Source: an uncultured Victivallales bacterium
GTDB lineage: Bacteria; Verrucomicrobiota; Lentisphaeria; Victivallales; UBA1829
DNA length: 64,000 bases
Direction of reading: 5' to 3'
NCBI GenBank assembly: GCA_944390735.1
Contig: CALXRL010000039.1
Span: 124,001 to 188,000 of the forward strand
A model generated the notes under the pieces. The model worked only from the letters and a program-made list of their open reading frames with translations. It was not told the origin of the DNA and ran no database searches. The translations under genes were made by a program, and so were the position numbers. Positions 27,302 through 36,574 of this stretch are shown piece after piece (the stretch's first letter is position 1; each line of letters opens with the position of its first letter).

Positions 27302-29055
27302 TTCACCTTCAGAAGATAAGAGCCGGGAGGCAGGAAAAGTGTCTTGTCGGATGCGACGGGAAAATCCGTTCCATCCTCCGCGCTTTTGCAGGAGGAAATT
27401 TCAAACGCATTCATTTTAAAGTCGACTTTTTGTTCCAGCAGTTGAGAGACAGGGGGTTCCTTCAGGCAGTTCACATATCGGTTTGCCATGCTGCGGTAGG
27501 TTTTTCCGCGGCCGGGATCGCTGAGGAAGCGCTGGGCGGGAAAGATCACAAGCAGCCATTCCTGATCGTTTTTCTTTTCCAGAAAGTAGATGCCGTTTGA
27601 CCGGCTTTCGGCGAATCGGGATTTTCCGCGTCCGGAAACAATTTTCAAAGCGGAAACATCGCCGAGGGGAATGTCATTGTCATTGGAATACCGGAACGTG
27701 GAATCGTTCTTGAAATAGACGAAATCGTTCTTCCGTTCCAGAGCGAAATCCTTTCCGTGCCACGCATTCTCTTCCATGATGACGGGATCCCGGGGCTCGT
27801 GATTGCGGAAGATCTCTCCCGCGGCGGCGAATCCGGCGGCACGCGACGGCGTATGCGCGATATTCATGAAATGCACCAGCCATCCCGGATTCCAGGCTGC
27901 GACAGCATACGGAGTATAGGTAAAGTACGCGGCCAGCTGAACATCGTATTTCGCATACAGGGCGGCAATGGCGGCAAGCGGATAACCGTTCTGCGTGGCG
28001 GTGGCGTCGAACTCGTAGGCGACGCGGGCATATTTTCCTTTTGGCAGATTTTCATACGGTTTGAACCATTGCAGCGCAAGATCCAGATGATTGCTGGAAT
28101 CGGTATTGGAACCGTCGAAGGAGTTCACGTTCAAATAGGTTCCGAGCGTGAGGGCGTCGATGTCGCATGAGTCGAACATCGACCGGAGGTCTTCGGGGAT
28201 CGTGCCGTTGCTGGAAGGGAACTGCGCCTTGAGGACATTTTTGCCGAAATAGCGGTCGACAATCGGCCAGAGACGCTCGAAATAGTGCCGGATCACCTCC
28301 GCTCGAAACGCACGGAACCCCTTTTCATCATTCGAGATCTCCGGATGCTGTTTCAGAAACTCCTCCCACATGGCGACCAGTTTGAGACGCTGTCTGCCGC
28401 GCGACCAGGTGGCGGCATCCATTCCGGCCTTTTCCAGATCAATGTCCCTGTCGAGCTGTCTGAAATTCGGGAAACGCGGCTCGTTGAAAAGCTCAATGGC
28501 AACGATATTCCGATACTCCGCCAGACGTTTTCCGCTGACGGTGCTTTTCCGGGAGAAAAGCGCATTCAGATAGGTCTCCTGACAGCGGATCGCATCGGGA
28601 TCCCAGATCATGGAGTCGCAGGAATAATAATTGGAAAAACCGAAGGCCTCCTGAGCATCAATGAACCAGAAGGCGTAATATTTTTCCTGAAAAATCTGAT
28701 TGTTGACCGTGTTCCACCAGACGGTCGGAGTCAGCATCAGATAGATGCCGTTCTTCTCGCACTGATCGACCAGATAATCGAAAACGCGCAGGTTCCTGTT
28801 TTCGACAATATTGCCGTTGCGATCGGTGATTTCACGATCGTAAAGGTGCATGCGGATGAAATCAATGTTCATCAGTTTGAAATGGCGGAGATCCTCGTCG
28901 ATGGTGGCGAAATGATCCTTTCCCAGCTCTTCGATGTTGTAGAAGTTGCTGTTGAAGGGAGTGTAATAATTCACTCCCCAGAGCTTGACTTTTTTTCCAT
29001 CCGCGTCATAAATGACGCTGTTCTTGACCGTAAAGGGTACCGAGAAATGATTCAT
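27298..29055 (-). CDS. GH5/clan GH-A-like glycoside hydrolase, cytoplasmic
   Basis: A 585-residue protein with a clan A barrel in the first 420 residues. It shows KLWGVNYYTPF, FIRMHLYDREI, acid/base AIELFNEP (Glu about residue 192) and candidate nucleophile RVAYEFDA (Glu about residue 348). The last 150 residues look like a beta-sandwich. No signal peptide. Family GH5 is the nearest guess; related clan A families are possible. It starts 3 bases after the upstream stop behind AAGGA, so translation is coupled to the paralogous glycosidase gene. Confidence 0.78.
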   Translation of the reverse strand: MNHFSVPFTVKNSVIYDADGKKVKLWGVNYYTPFNSNFYNIEELGKDHFATIDEDLRHFKLMNIDFIRMHLYDREITDRNGNIVENRNLRVFDYLVDQCEKNGIYLMLTPTVWWNTVNNQIFQEKYYAFWFIDAQEAFGFSNYYSCDSMIWDPDAIRCQETYLNALFSRKSTVSGKRLAEYRNIVAIELFNEPRFPNFRQLDRDIDLEKAGMDAATWSRGRQRLKLVAMWEEFLKQHPEISNDEKGFRAFRAEVIRHYFERLWPIVDRYFGKNVLKAQFPSSNGTIPEDLRSMFDSCDIDALTLGTYLNVNSFDGSNTDSSNHLDLALQWFKPYENLPKGKYARVAYEFDATATQNGYPLAAIAALYAKYDVQLAAYFTYTPYAVAAWNPGWLVHFMNIAHTPSRAAGFAAAGEIFRNHEPRDPVIMEENAWHGKDFALERKNDFVYFKNDSTFRYSNDNDIPLGDVSALKIVSGRGKSRFAESRSNGIYFLEKKNDQEWLLVIFPAQRFLSDPGRGKTYRSMANRYVNCLKEPPVSQLLEQKVDFKMNAFEISSCKSAEDGTDFPVASDKTLFLPPGSYLLKVK

Positions 29056-29058
29056 GAG

Positions 29059-30900
29059 TCAATCCTTTTTTTGTGTCAGAAGATACTGATATGCGGCGAG
29101 TCGAGTTCCATCCTTCAGAACACGTTCCTCTCCGGAAAAGTTTGCCGTAATGACAACGCCGTTGTCGAAAGAGGTCCGCTGAACACAGCGGTCCGGTGAA
29201 AGAAGATCGAAAGCGATCATCCGGGCATAGCCGGTGGCGCGTACCGCCGGAGCGACCCGGTGATAGGAAGCGGCGATTTCCTCTTTCCGCTCCTCCCATT
29301 GCGTCGCGGTGAGACTGTACAGCGGAGGTTCTCCGTAAAGCGCATCGAAGAGATCCCGCACGGGCATCAGCTCCGGACAGCAGTTGGAACTGTCGCCCCA
29401 GTACCAGTAGCTCACGACACAGTCATGATACACCAGTTCCCAGAGCGGAATCCGATATTGCGGATTCAGCATATAGCGCGAGAACGACGGCGGAATCTCC
29501 TTCCCGCGATAAACCGTGGTCATGCGGCGGCCGGCATCCTCGGCTCGGAAGGGAATCGGACTGAGCATTCCTTCCGAAAAATGAAAGGCTCCCGCCGTTG
29601 CCTCGCTGCCGACCTCCACGCCGCAGACCAGTCCGATATCCGCCAGAAAGCGGAGCTGATTGTTGATGTAGCGGAGGGAATCGGAACGAGTCGCCGGGTG
29701 CATCGGATGATAACACTCCTGAAGGCAGCTTCCCGCCTGCACATCAATAAAGCGCGAATTGTACCCGACTCTCTCCACATCCGGCGGCACATTTTCCATG
29801 GTCAGTTTCAAGGCGGGAATCTCGCAGACGGCGTGCTGGGAGTGGAGTTTTCCATCCAGACCGTGCAGCTGCCATGCTCTGCCATACTGTCCGTCGCGAT
29901 CCATCCGGACGATCCCGGGCCAGTACTTTGTATTGACGCTCCGCTTCACCCGGTAGGGAATGATCTGATCGACCTCCGTCTTCGGCAGAACGTCCCGGTA
30001 GATGTCATATTTTCCGACCAGGAATCCTTTGCTTTTCAAGAAGGCGCACTCTTCCGGGGTTTCGCCTTCGAAGGAGTTCCAGAGAATGCGATCCATCCCG
30101 AGGTACTCCAGTTCTCCGGCGATCCTGCGGACATCGCGCGGCGTCTTCTCCGGCACTTCCGGACGGGCATACAACCGGTTCATGTTGTTGTCATCCCAGA
30201 GCCAGAGATCCGCCGCCCCGATCAGTTTTCCGAGTTCCGGCGTCCGTTTTCTCTTCTCCTTCAGCGTCACGACCTCCCCGAGGGATTCGCGCCATGCGCG
30301 ATACTGCGCCGCCCCCTCGGAAAGTCCTTCGGCAAAAAACCAGCGGATCGCACGGGAATACCCCCATTTTCCCTTCTCACTCTGCCAGACCACCCGACTG
30401 TGCAGCAGTCCGTTCTCCGGCGTATTGCGAAGAACGGCGTCCGATCCGCATTCCACCCCCGTCAGGACGCAGAGAGCTCCCCGCTGAAACCCGAACAGCC
30501 CCATGGAACTGCTCATGCCGCAATAAAACGGCATCGTCTCCGGGAGCGGAAACGACAGATCCCTCACCGGGAACGCGACTCCGGTTCCCAGCGGAAAGAT
30601 CCCGACATCCCCGTCCTCCATCCTCCACGCGGGCGGCCAGGCGATCTCTTCCGGCATGGGTCCTTCGGCCTCCAGACACAGCTCGATCCCCCCGCTCTCC
30701 GGCAGACTCAGCGACGCATGAATCATCAAAGCGGAACAATCCACCTCCAGAACCAGTCGTCCCTCCCGGAGACACGCACTGGTTACCGGACAGGGCGAAG
30801 GACACTGCACCAGTTCCATTCCGTCGGTCTTCCGGCGCACCGTAAGCGAATGCTCCGCATTCAGCCGGACACTCAGGGTTTCATTTTCCAGACAGAGCAT
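29059..30900 (-). CDS. Putative glycosidase of an unusual family (GH101/GH129-like), paralogue A
   Basis: A 613-residue protein without signal peptide. An N-terminal beta-sandwich (about 1-220) precedes a barrel-like region with LWLWDDNNMN, FIDVQAG (Asp about 386), a CYHPMHPATR segment, GVEVGSEA (Glu about 433) and VYHDCVVSYWYWGDSSNCCP. The Asp and Glu are conserved in paralogue B at the same spacing and are the best nucleophile and acid/base candidates. The D...HP..R...E pattern recalls GH101/GH129 alpha-N-acetylgalactosaminidases; this is a weak assignment. The ATG at 30900 has AAGGAG upstream and overlaps the aldolase gene by 28 bases. Confidence 0.65.
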   Translation of the reverse strand: MLCLENETLSVRLNAEHSLTVRRKTDGMELVQCPSPCPVTSACLREGRLVLEVDCSALMIHASLSLPESGGIELCLEAEGPMPEEIAWPPAWRMEDGDVGIFPLGTGVAFPVRDLSFPLPETMPFYCGMSSSMGLFGFQRGALCVLTGVECGSDAVLRNTPENGLLHSRVVWQSEKGKWGYSRAIRWFFAEGLSEGAAQYRAWRESLGEVVTLKEKRKRTPELGKLIGAADLWLWDDNNMNRLYARPEVPEKTPRDVRRIAGELEYLGMDRILWNSFEGETPEECAFLKSKGFLVGKYDIYRDVLPKTEVDQIIPYRVKRSVNTKYWPGIVRMDRDGQYGRAWQLHGLDGKLHSQHAVCEIPALKLTMENVPPDVERVGYNSRFIDVQAGSCLQECYHPMHPATRSDSLRYINNQLRFLADIGLVCGVEVGSEATAGAFHFSEGMLSPIPFRAEDAGRRMTTVYRGKEIPPSFSRYMLNPQYRIPLWELVYHDCVVSYWYWGDSSNCCPELMPVRDLFDALYGEPPLYSLTATQWEERKEEIAASYHRVAPAVRATGYARMIAFDLLSPDRCVQRTSFDNGVVITANFSGEERVLKDGTRLAAYQYLLTQKKD

Positions 30901-31814
30901 CCGGACTCTCCTTCCTCCCGGAATTCCTTCCGAATCCTCCCGTAAAGCTCCTCGAACAACGCATCGCTCACCGGATCGCTCACGAATCCGGGTTTGCGGC
31001 AATAGGCGCTTTTCACGAAACCGCGGCGTTTCAGAATCTCCTTCTCAAAATGAATAATCATTTCGACGTTCTGGCGGATATGATTCAGAAGCGCGTTCAG
31101 TTGGTCATGGAGTTTCTGTGCCGTTTCGGAATCGCCCGCAAGGAGCGCCTCCCAGATTCCGCGGTAGACATCCGGCATGGAGGGCCCCGGCATGACTCCG
31201 ACAGCGCCGCGACGGAATCCTTCGATCATCTGGAACCCGGCGTTTCCGACAAAAATTCCGCGATTTTCCGGCAGCAGCTTCCTCAGTTTGGAGATATAGG
31301 CGCCCGGCGGCTTGCACTCGATCTTGAAATAGGCGAGATTCTGATGCTTCTTCGCCAGTTCCGCCAGAATCTCCGGAGCAATCGCAACCCCCGTCTGCTC
31401 CGGCGCATACTGAAACATGACCGGAATACGCACACTCGAACAGACCGCGTCGATGTGCGCAAACAGCGCCGCTCCTCCGGGTTTCAGAAAAAAGGGAGGC
31501 AGAACCATCATGCAGTCCGCGCCGGAAGACTCAATGTGCTTCGCCCATTTGACCGCGCATTCCGTGGAATGACGCGTATTGGACACTATCACAGGCAGAT
31601 GGTTCTCATGACAGATACGCACGGTCGATTCCATGAGAATCTCCTCCTCGTCGCGATCGAGCTTGTAATACTCACCGGCGATTCCGAAGAGCGTCAGCGC
31701 CTGTGCGCCATGCCGGATCATCTCCCGACAGCAGTGTTCATACCCTTCCCGATCCACCTCGCCGGCATCGGTGAACACCGCGGGGGCAATCGGACAGACT
31801 CCTCTGATTTCCAT
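30873..31814 (-). CDS. DapA/N-acetylneuraminate lyase superfamily aldolase
   Basis: A 313-residue TIM barrel of the DHDPS family. LFGIAGEYYKLDRDE holds the substrate-carboxylate region, FQYAPEQTG the catalytic Tyr, and LAYFKIEC the Schiff-base Lys (about residue 164). Family members cleave or form 2-keto acids with pyruvate. Beside an IlvD/Edd dehydratase and glycosidases, a 2-keto-3-deoxy-aldonate aldolase role fits better than lysine biosynthesis; a sialic-acid-type lyase is the alternative. GAGGAG precedes the ATG. It sits between the two paralogous glycosidase genes. Confidence 0.85.
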   Translation of the reverse strand: MEIRGVCPIAPAVFTDAGEVDREGYEHCCREMIRHGAQALTLFGIAGEYYKLDRDEEEILMESTVRICHENHLPVIVSNTRHSTECAVKWAKHIESSGADCMMVLPPFFLKPGGAALFAHIDAVCSSVRIPVMFQYAPEQTGVAIAPEILAELAKKHQNLAYFKIECKPPGAYISKLRKLLPENRGIFVGNAGFQMIEGFRRGAVGVMPGPSMPDVYRGIWEALLAGDSETAQKLHDQLNALLNHIRQNVEMIIHFEKEILKRRGFVKSAYCRKPGFVSDPVSDALFEELYGRIRKEFREEGESGCSVWKMKP

Positions 31815-31836
31815 GTGATCTCCTCTCTTTCTCCGT

Positions 31837-33714
31837 TCAAAATTCCATTCGATCTTCGATCCATTCCGTTCCGGGAGGAAGCGTCCTTCCGGACTCCAGA
31901 CGAAACTTCTCCTCCGAGAAGTTCACCGTCACGGAAACACCATTTGCAAACGTGGTCCGCTGAACGAGCCGCTCTCCCCCGAGATACTCAAACGAGAGCA
32001 TTCTCTCATATCCGGTCCGTTCGGCACTGCGGGAGGCGCGCGCCGCCGATTCCAGCAGACGCGCCTTCCAGACGGGCCATTCCGAAACAGAAAACGAATA
32101 CAGCGGCGGCTGTCCGTAAAGAACATTGAACAGATCCCGCCGCGGAAGCAGTTCCGGACAGCAGTTGGAACTGTCGCCCCAGTACCAGTAGTTCACGGCG
32201 CAGTCATGATAAACCAGCTCCCAGAGGGGAATCCGGTAACGCGGATTCAGCATGAACGCATCGAAGAGAGCTTCATGCTCCTCCGGCGTATAGCGGTGCG
32301 CCTTGCGGCGCCCCGATTCGCGATAGTTGATCCGATAAAGCGCCGGACTCATTTTTCCCTCGCAATAGCAGAAGGAGGAGAGATACGGTTCCCCCCCCTC
32401 CTCGGTTCCGGCGATGAGTCCGTTTTCCTCCAGCACACGAAACGCGGCACGGCGGTTGCGCACACACTCTCTCCGCGTCAGCGGATGCTCCGGCGACGCA
32501 CACTCCGATGCCCCGCATCCCATCACATCGAAAAACCAGGCCGAAAAGCCGTAACGGCGTGCTGCGTCGGGCACCTCCTCCCGCGTATACTTCTCCACAA
32601 AAGATGGACAGGTTCGATTCTGGGAATACATCACGCCGTCGCGTCCGCGCAAAGCCCATGCCCCGGCGAATCCGCCGTCGGCGTTTCGGATCGTGTCGCC
32701 GGGCCAGTATTTCATCCGGCGTTCCGTATAATCGCATTCGCGGATGCGGGCCGGAGGGATCAGCGGCGCCACATCTCCCGGCAGTTCATCCTCCATATTG
32801 TCGTATTTGGCGGTGAGAAATCCGGTGCGTTCGGTGATTTCGCGTGCGGCGCTCCGGTCTCCCGCGAAGAAAATCCCCATCAGGGCCTTCCTGCACCCTC
32901 CGGCTTTCAGCTCCTCCGCGATGCGCACGAGATCCGGCGCAGCGGGAGTCAACTCGGCATTCTCCGCGGTCCCGTACATGAAATTTTCATAGTTGTCGGG
33001 CCAGATCCAGAACTCCGGCGCTCCGATCAGACGATCCAGAGAAGGAAGACGCTTCCGTTTCTCCCGCAAAGCAGTCACCTGCCCGAGCGACTCCCGGAAT
33101 CTCCGGTACGCCGCGCAGAACGCATTCAAGCCTCCGGAATCACCCCCCAGAAAACGGACCACCCGCTCATAGCCCCACTCTCCCTGCTGCGCCTCCCAGC
33201 AAAGCTGCGTTCGAAGCAGCCCTTCCAGCCGCTCGTTCCGGACGGAAGCATCAACTCCTTCCTCCGGTGCCAGGGCGACCCACGCCTCTCCGCGCAGGGA
33301 AGCGATCATCGCCATGTGCCAGGTCTGCGATCCCATCCATGCGCTCTCCGGCAGCAGCGGAAGGGAAGGATCATCAACCGGAAACGCGAATCCCTCTCCG
33401 GCGGGAAACAGCGCGACATCCCCTCTCTGCGCAAGGAGGGCGCCGGGATAGTCAAACGAAAGCGGCATCGGTCCCTCGGCACGGAGACGAAGCTCGGGAT
33501 TCCCGTCCGTCGCAAACCGCAGAACCGCACGCACGGCAAGCGGAAAACGCGGAGAGGAAAGGAGATATTGCATGCTTTCGCCGTCGCAATCCACCTCTCC
33601 GACGGCGAATCCGTTTCCCGCAAATCGGAAGAGCGCCGATCCGCACCGAAATTCAATGGAACCATCCGCCGTGTCCAGACGGATCACCGATTTCCTCCCT
33701 GCCAGCTGCGGCAT
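31837..33714 (-). CDS. Putative glycosidase of an unusual family (GH101/GH129-like), paralogue B
   Basis: A 625-residue paralogue of the protein at 29059-30900, with no signal peptide. Shared landmarks are FWIWPDNYENFMYG, WFFDVMG (Asp about 396), a SPEHPLTRREC segment, GTEEGGEP (Glu about 442) and the nearly identical VYHDCAVNYWYWGDSSNCCP. The Asp-Glu distance is 46 residues against 47 in paralogue A. The chosen ATG (33714) has GGGAGGAGG about 8 bases upstream and lies 19 bases after the dehydratase stop. Presence of both paralogues in one operon suggests different linkages or sugars on the same glycan. Confidence 0.65.
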   Translation of the reverse strand: MPQLAGRKSVIRLDTADGSIEFRCGSALFRFAGNGFAVGEVDCDGESMQYLLSSPRFPLAVRAVLRFATDGNPELRLRAEGPMPLSFDYPGALLAQRGDVALFPAGEGFAFPVDDPSLPLLPESAWMGSQTWHMAMIASLRGEAWVALAPEEGVDASVRNERLEGLLRTQLCWEAQQGEWGYERVVRFLGGDSGGLNAFCAAYRRFRESLGQVTALREKRKRLPSLDRLIGAPEFWIWPDNYENFMYGTAENAELTPAAPDLVRIAEELKAGGCRKALMGIFFAGDRSAAREITERTGFLTAKYDNMEDELPGDVAPLIPPARIRECDYTERRMKYWPGDTIRNADGGFAGAWALRGRDGVMYSQNRTCPSFVEKYTREEVPDAARRYGFSAWFFDVMGCGASECASPEHPLTRRECVRNRRAAFRVLEENGLIAGTEEGGEPYLSSFCYCEGKMSPALYRINYRESGRRKAHRYTPEEHEALFDAFMLNPRYRIPLWELVYHDCAVNYWYWGDSSNCCPELLPRRDLFNVLYGQPPLYSFSVSEWPVWKARLLESAARASRSAERTGYERMLSFEYLGGERLVQRTTFANGVSVTVNFSEEKFRLESGRTLPPGTEWIEDRMEF

Positions 33715-33733
33715 GAGACAGCCCTCCTCCCGT

Positions 33734-35413
33734 TCAGCGCAGATAGGCGAAATCGCAGCCTTCATCCGCCTGCAAAACGCTGTCGATGTAATGACGGACG
33801 AATCCACGCTCGAACTTTTCTTTCGGTTCGAAAGTTGTCTCGTTCAAACGCTTTGCGATCTCCTCCGGGGAAAGCCCGACGTTCAGGATTCCCTTTTCCA
33901 CATCCATTTCGATGATGTCGCCGTTGCGGACCGCGCCCAGCGGGCCGCCGTCGCACGCCTCGGGACAGACATGCAGAACCACCGTTCCGAACGCTCCACC
34001 GCTCATGCGGGAATCCGTAATGCGGACATAATCCTTGATTCCGCGTTTGTAGAGTTTCGGCGGAATCGGCATGTAGTTTCCGAATTCCGGCATTCCGGGC
34101 GCGCCTTTCGGCCCGTACCCCCGCAGAACGATCGCCTTGTTTTCGTCCATATCGGACTCCGGATCCAGCAGATACTTCTCCGCCTCGGCGAGCGTATCGA
34201 AGACGCGCGCCTCCCCGCGAAACTTCATAATCGATGCCGCAGAACGCTTGATCACCGCACCACGCGGCGCAAGATTTCCATACAAAACCGCAATGCCGCC
34301 GTTATCCGCCAGCGGCTTGTCCAGCGAAGCGATCACCTCCGGATGATACGGTTTCTGCACATTTTTCAGATTTTCTTTCAAGGTATGTCCAGTAACAGTC
34401 ATCACATCACCGTTGAGCAGGGGTTCCAGCTCCTTCATCAGCGCAGGAACACCGCCCGCCTGATGGAACTCGATTCCAACGGTTCCCTTGCCGGAAGGCT
34501 TTACATCAACGAGCAGTTTTGTACGGTCGCTGATCTCCTGGAACAGAGAGAGGGGAAGCGTGATCCCGGCACGGCGGGCAATCGCCGTCAGATGAATAAT
34601 CAGATTCGTAGAACCGCCGGAAGACATCAGAACCGTAATGCAGTTTTTCAATGCGTCGAGTGTGACGATGTCTTTCGGTTTGATATCGCGTTCGATCAGC
34701 GTCATGATCTGGCGACCGCTCTCCTCGGCGTAGCGCATCTTTTCGGCGGAGACCGCGAGGGCGCTTGCACTGCCGGGCAGACTCAGTCCGAGAGATTCCG
34801 TGGCGCACTGCATGCTGTTTGCCGTTCCCATGATCGGGCACGCGCCGACGGATCCGTAGAGACAGCCTTCCACACCTTTGAGTTCATCCTTTGAAATTTC
34901 TCCGGCAAGATATTTGGTCCAGAGTTTGAAGCTGTCGGTTCCGCACGCGAGAGATTCACCTTTGTAGTTTCCGGGCAGCATCGGTCCGCCGGGGAGAAAG
35001 ATCATCGGCTTGTTCGCGGAAACTGCCGCCATCAGCTGCGCCGGAACATTCTTGTCGCAGGAACCGAGCAGAATCACACCGTCAAACGGATGACGCGCAA
35101 TGAGTTCCTCGGTCGTCATGGCAAGAAGATTGCGGTAGATGAGGCTGGAAAGATCAAAAAAGACCTCGCAGATCGACATGGTGTTGACCTCCAGCGGAAA
35201 CCCTCCCGCCGCCCAGACGCCGCGTTTGACGGCCTCCGCCATCTGCCGGAAATTGTAATGCCCCGGATTCGTCTCCGCCCAGGTGTTGATGACGCCCACA
35301 ATGGGCCGTTCCAGGTCCGCATCCGTGTAGCCCATGCTCTTGATGAGGGCGCGGCGGAGCAGACACTGCCTCGTTCCCGGCTTCAGCCAGGTTCTGGAAG
35401 TTGAATTCTGCAT
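33734..35413 (-). CDS. IlvD/Edd-family dehydratase, probably a sugar-acid dehydratase
   Basis: A 559-residue protein of the iron-sulfur dehydratase family. Cluster cysteines are in LGSCDKN and GACPIMGTANSMQ, with SGGSTNLIIHL and ITDSRMSGGAFG further on. The family includes dihydroxy-acid dehydratase, phosphogluconate dehydratase and pentonate/hexonate dehydratases. No branched-chain amino acid gene is nearby, whereas glycosidases, an aldolase and an SDR are. An aldonate dehydratase making a 2-keto-3-deoxy acid is therefore the likely role. AGGGATC lies before the ATG. It follows the regulator by about 40 bases. Confidence 0.85.
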   Translation of the reverse strand: MQNSTSRTWLKPGTRQCLLRRALIKSMGYTDADLERPIVGVINTWAETNPGHYNFRQMAEAVKRGVWAAGGFPLEVNTMSICEVFFDLSSLIYRNLLAMTTEELIARHPFDGVILLGSCDKNVPAQLMAAVSANKPMIFLPGGPMLPGNYKGESLACGTDSFKLWTKYLAGEISKDELKGVEGCLYGSVGACPIMGTANSMQCATESLGLSLPGSASALAVSAEKMRYAEESGRQIMTLIERDIKPKDIVTLDALKNCITVLMSSGGSTNLIIHLTAIARRAGITLPLSLFQEISDRTKLLVDVKPSGKGTVGIEFHQAGGVPALMKELEPLLNGDVMTVTGHTLKENLKNVQKPYHPEVIASLDKPLADNGGIAVLYGNLAPRGAVIKRSAASIMKFRGEARVFDTLAEAEKYLLDPESDMDENKAIVLRGYGPKGAPGMPEFGNYMPIPPKLYKRGIKDYVRITDSRMSGGAFGTVVLHVCPEACDGGPLGAVRNGDIIEMDVEKGILNVGLSPEEIAKRLNETTFEPKEKFERGFVRHYIDSVLQADEGCDFAYLR

Positions 35414-35454
35414 GTTGATCCCTGTTTTTTATGTCAATTTTGCTGTGGAAAAAC

Positions 35455-36492
35455 TCAGTCCGGCCGGATGAGAATCAGTTTCGACGCCAGTTTCTTCTGC
35501 GTAAAACCGAATTCCGGATTCTCAATCTGACGGATCAGCAGTTCCGCGGCGCAGTCGCCGAGCTCCGCCATCGGCGGCTCGACCGTCAGAAGCTCATGCG
35601 GAAGAAAGGTGATCAGCGGCGCATGGTCGAATCCCGAGAGCCGGATCCCGTCCAGCGGAATCCCTCTTCTGCGCATGATCCGGATGAACTCTCCCGCGCA
35701 GATGTCGTTGAGGCAGCAGACCGCATCCGGCCGTTTCTCCGGATCCCGGAAAAGTTCGAAAAAGCGATTCCGCTCCTCCTCCGAATTCTCCCGGGTGCAG
35801 ATCAGCTCTTCCCGCAGCTTCAGGCGGCACTTCCGCAGTCCTTCCAGAAATCCGTGCCTGCGTTCGATCGCGGCAAGCGGATTGATCTGCTCGCCGCCGT
35901 ACAGCGCAAAATGCCGGCACCCTTCCCGATAGAAGCGCAGAACAATTCCCGTGATGCCGTCGGCATTCCCGAACGTCAGCAGATTTCCCCGGACCCCCTC
36001 CGGAAGACGGATCAGAAACAGAACCGGAATCCCGCAGCGGACCAGATGCGAATACGCACTCAGCGACTGCATCCCCGGATCGGCATAGATCACCACTCCC
36101 GCCGGATTCCGCGAAATCGCCGTGGCAATGATCCGCTCCTGCGACTTCGCATCCCCGCACAGCGGAATAATCGAACTCAGATAGTTGCGATCCGCCGCCG
36201 AGGCGCTGAAGCGTTTCAGCGATTCGGCAAAAAACACCACATCATGACAGAGAAAAATCAGCTCGCGCGAAATCACCTTTGTGCTTCCGGCCACCACGCT
36301 TCCAATCCCGTTTTTCTTTTCGATCAGTTTCCGCTCCGCCAGTTCCGCCAGAGCGCGCCGGAGCGTCGGTTTGCTGACATGGTACCGTTCCGCAAGGGTC
36401 TGCTCCGGCGGCAGAAGAGTCCCTTCCGTCAGAGTGCTCAACGACTTCTCCAGTTTCCCGATCAATGTCACATAGAGATTGTTTCTCGCCAT
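35455..36492 (-). CDS. GntR-type DNA-binding domain fused to LacI-type sugar-binding domain (AraR-like regulator)
   Basis: A 345-residue protein. Residues 1-70 form a GntR winged helix (LPPEQTLAERYHVSKPTLRR, KKNGIGSVV). Residues about 75-345 form a periplasmic-binding-protein-like effector domain, with NPAGVVIYADPG, DAVCCLNDICAGEF and DGIRLSGFDH. This fusion is known from AraR-type sugar-responsive repressors. It is the first gene of the leftward seven-gene operon and is likely to regulate it, with a sugar or sugar acid as effector. GGGAGGAATCCG precedes the ATG. Confidence 0.88.
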   Translation of the reverse strand: MARNNLYVTLIGKLEKSLSTLTEGTLLPPEQTLAERYHVSKPTLRRALAELAERKLIEKKNGIGSVVAGSTKVISRELIFLCHDVVFFAESLKRFSASAADRNYLSSIIPLCGDAKSQERIIATAISRNPAGVVIYADPGMQSLSAYSHLVRCGIPVLFLIRLPEGVRGNLLTFGNADGITGIVLRFYREGCRHFALYGGEQINPLAAIERRHGFLEGLRKCRLKLREELICTRENSEEERNRFFELFRDPEKRPDAVCCLNDICAGEFIRIMRRRGIPLDGIRLSGFDHAPLITFLPHELLTVEPPMAELGDCAAELLIRQIENPEFGFTQKKLASKLILIRPD

Positions 36493-36559
36493 CGGATTCC
36501 TCCCGTTCTTCTTACCATATGCCCGATTCGGATAATTACAAACAAAAATCGTAAAAAAA

Positions 36560-36574
36560 TTAAAATTATTTTAA
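36560..36574. promoter_or_regulatory. AT-rich palindrome upstream of the GntR-headed operon
   Basis: TTAAAATTATTTTAA is a perfect 7+1+7 palindrome, 68-82 bases before the regulator start in a very AT-rich stretch (36530-36600). It could be an operator or UP-like element; no convincing -35/-10 pair was found. Confidence 0.3.

Noticed and set aside
30873..31814. Dihydrodipicolinate synthase for lysine synthesis (dapA)
   Set aside because: Schiff-base Lys is present but context and active-site surroundings fit a keto-deoxy acid aldolase or a lyase better.
33734..35413. Branched-chain amino acid dihydroxy-acid dehydratase (ilvD)
   Set aside because: Same family, but no ilv/leu gene nearby and the operon is made of glycosidases, an aldolase and an SDR; the gene symbol was withheld.
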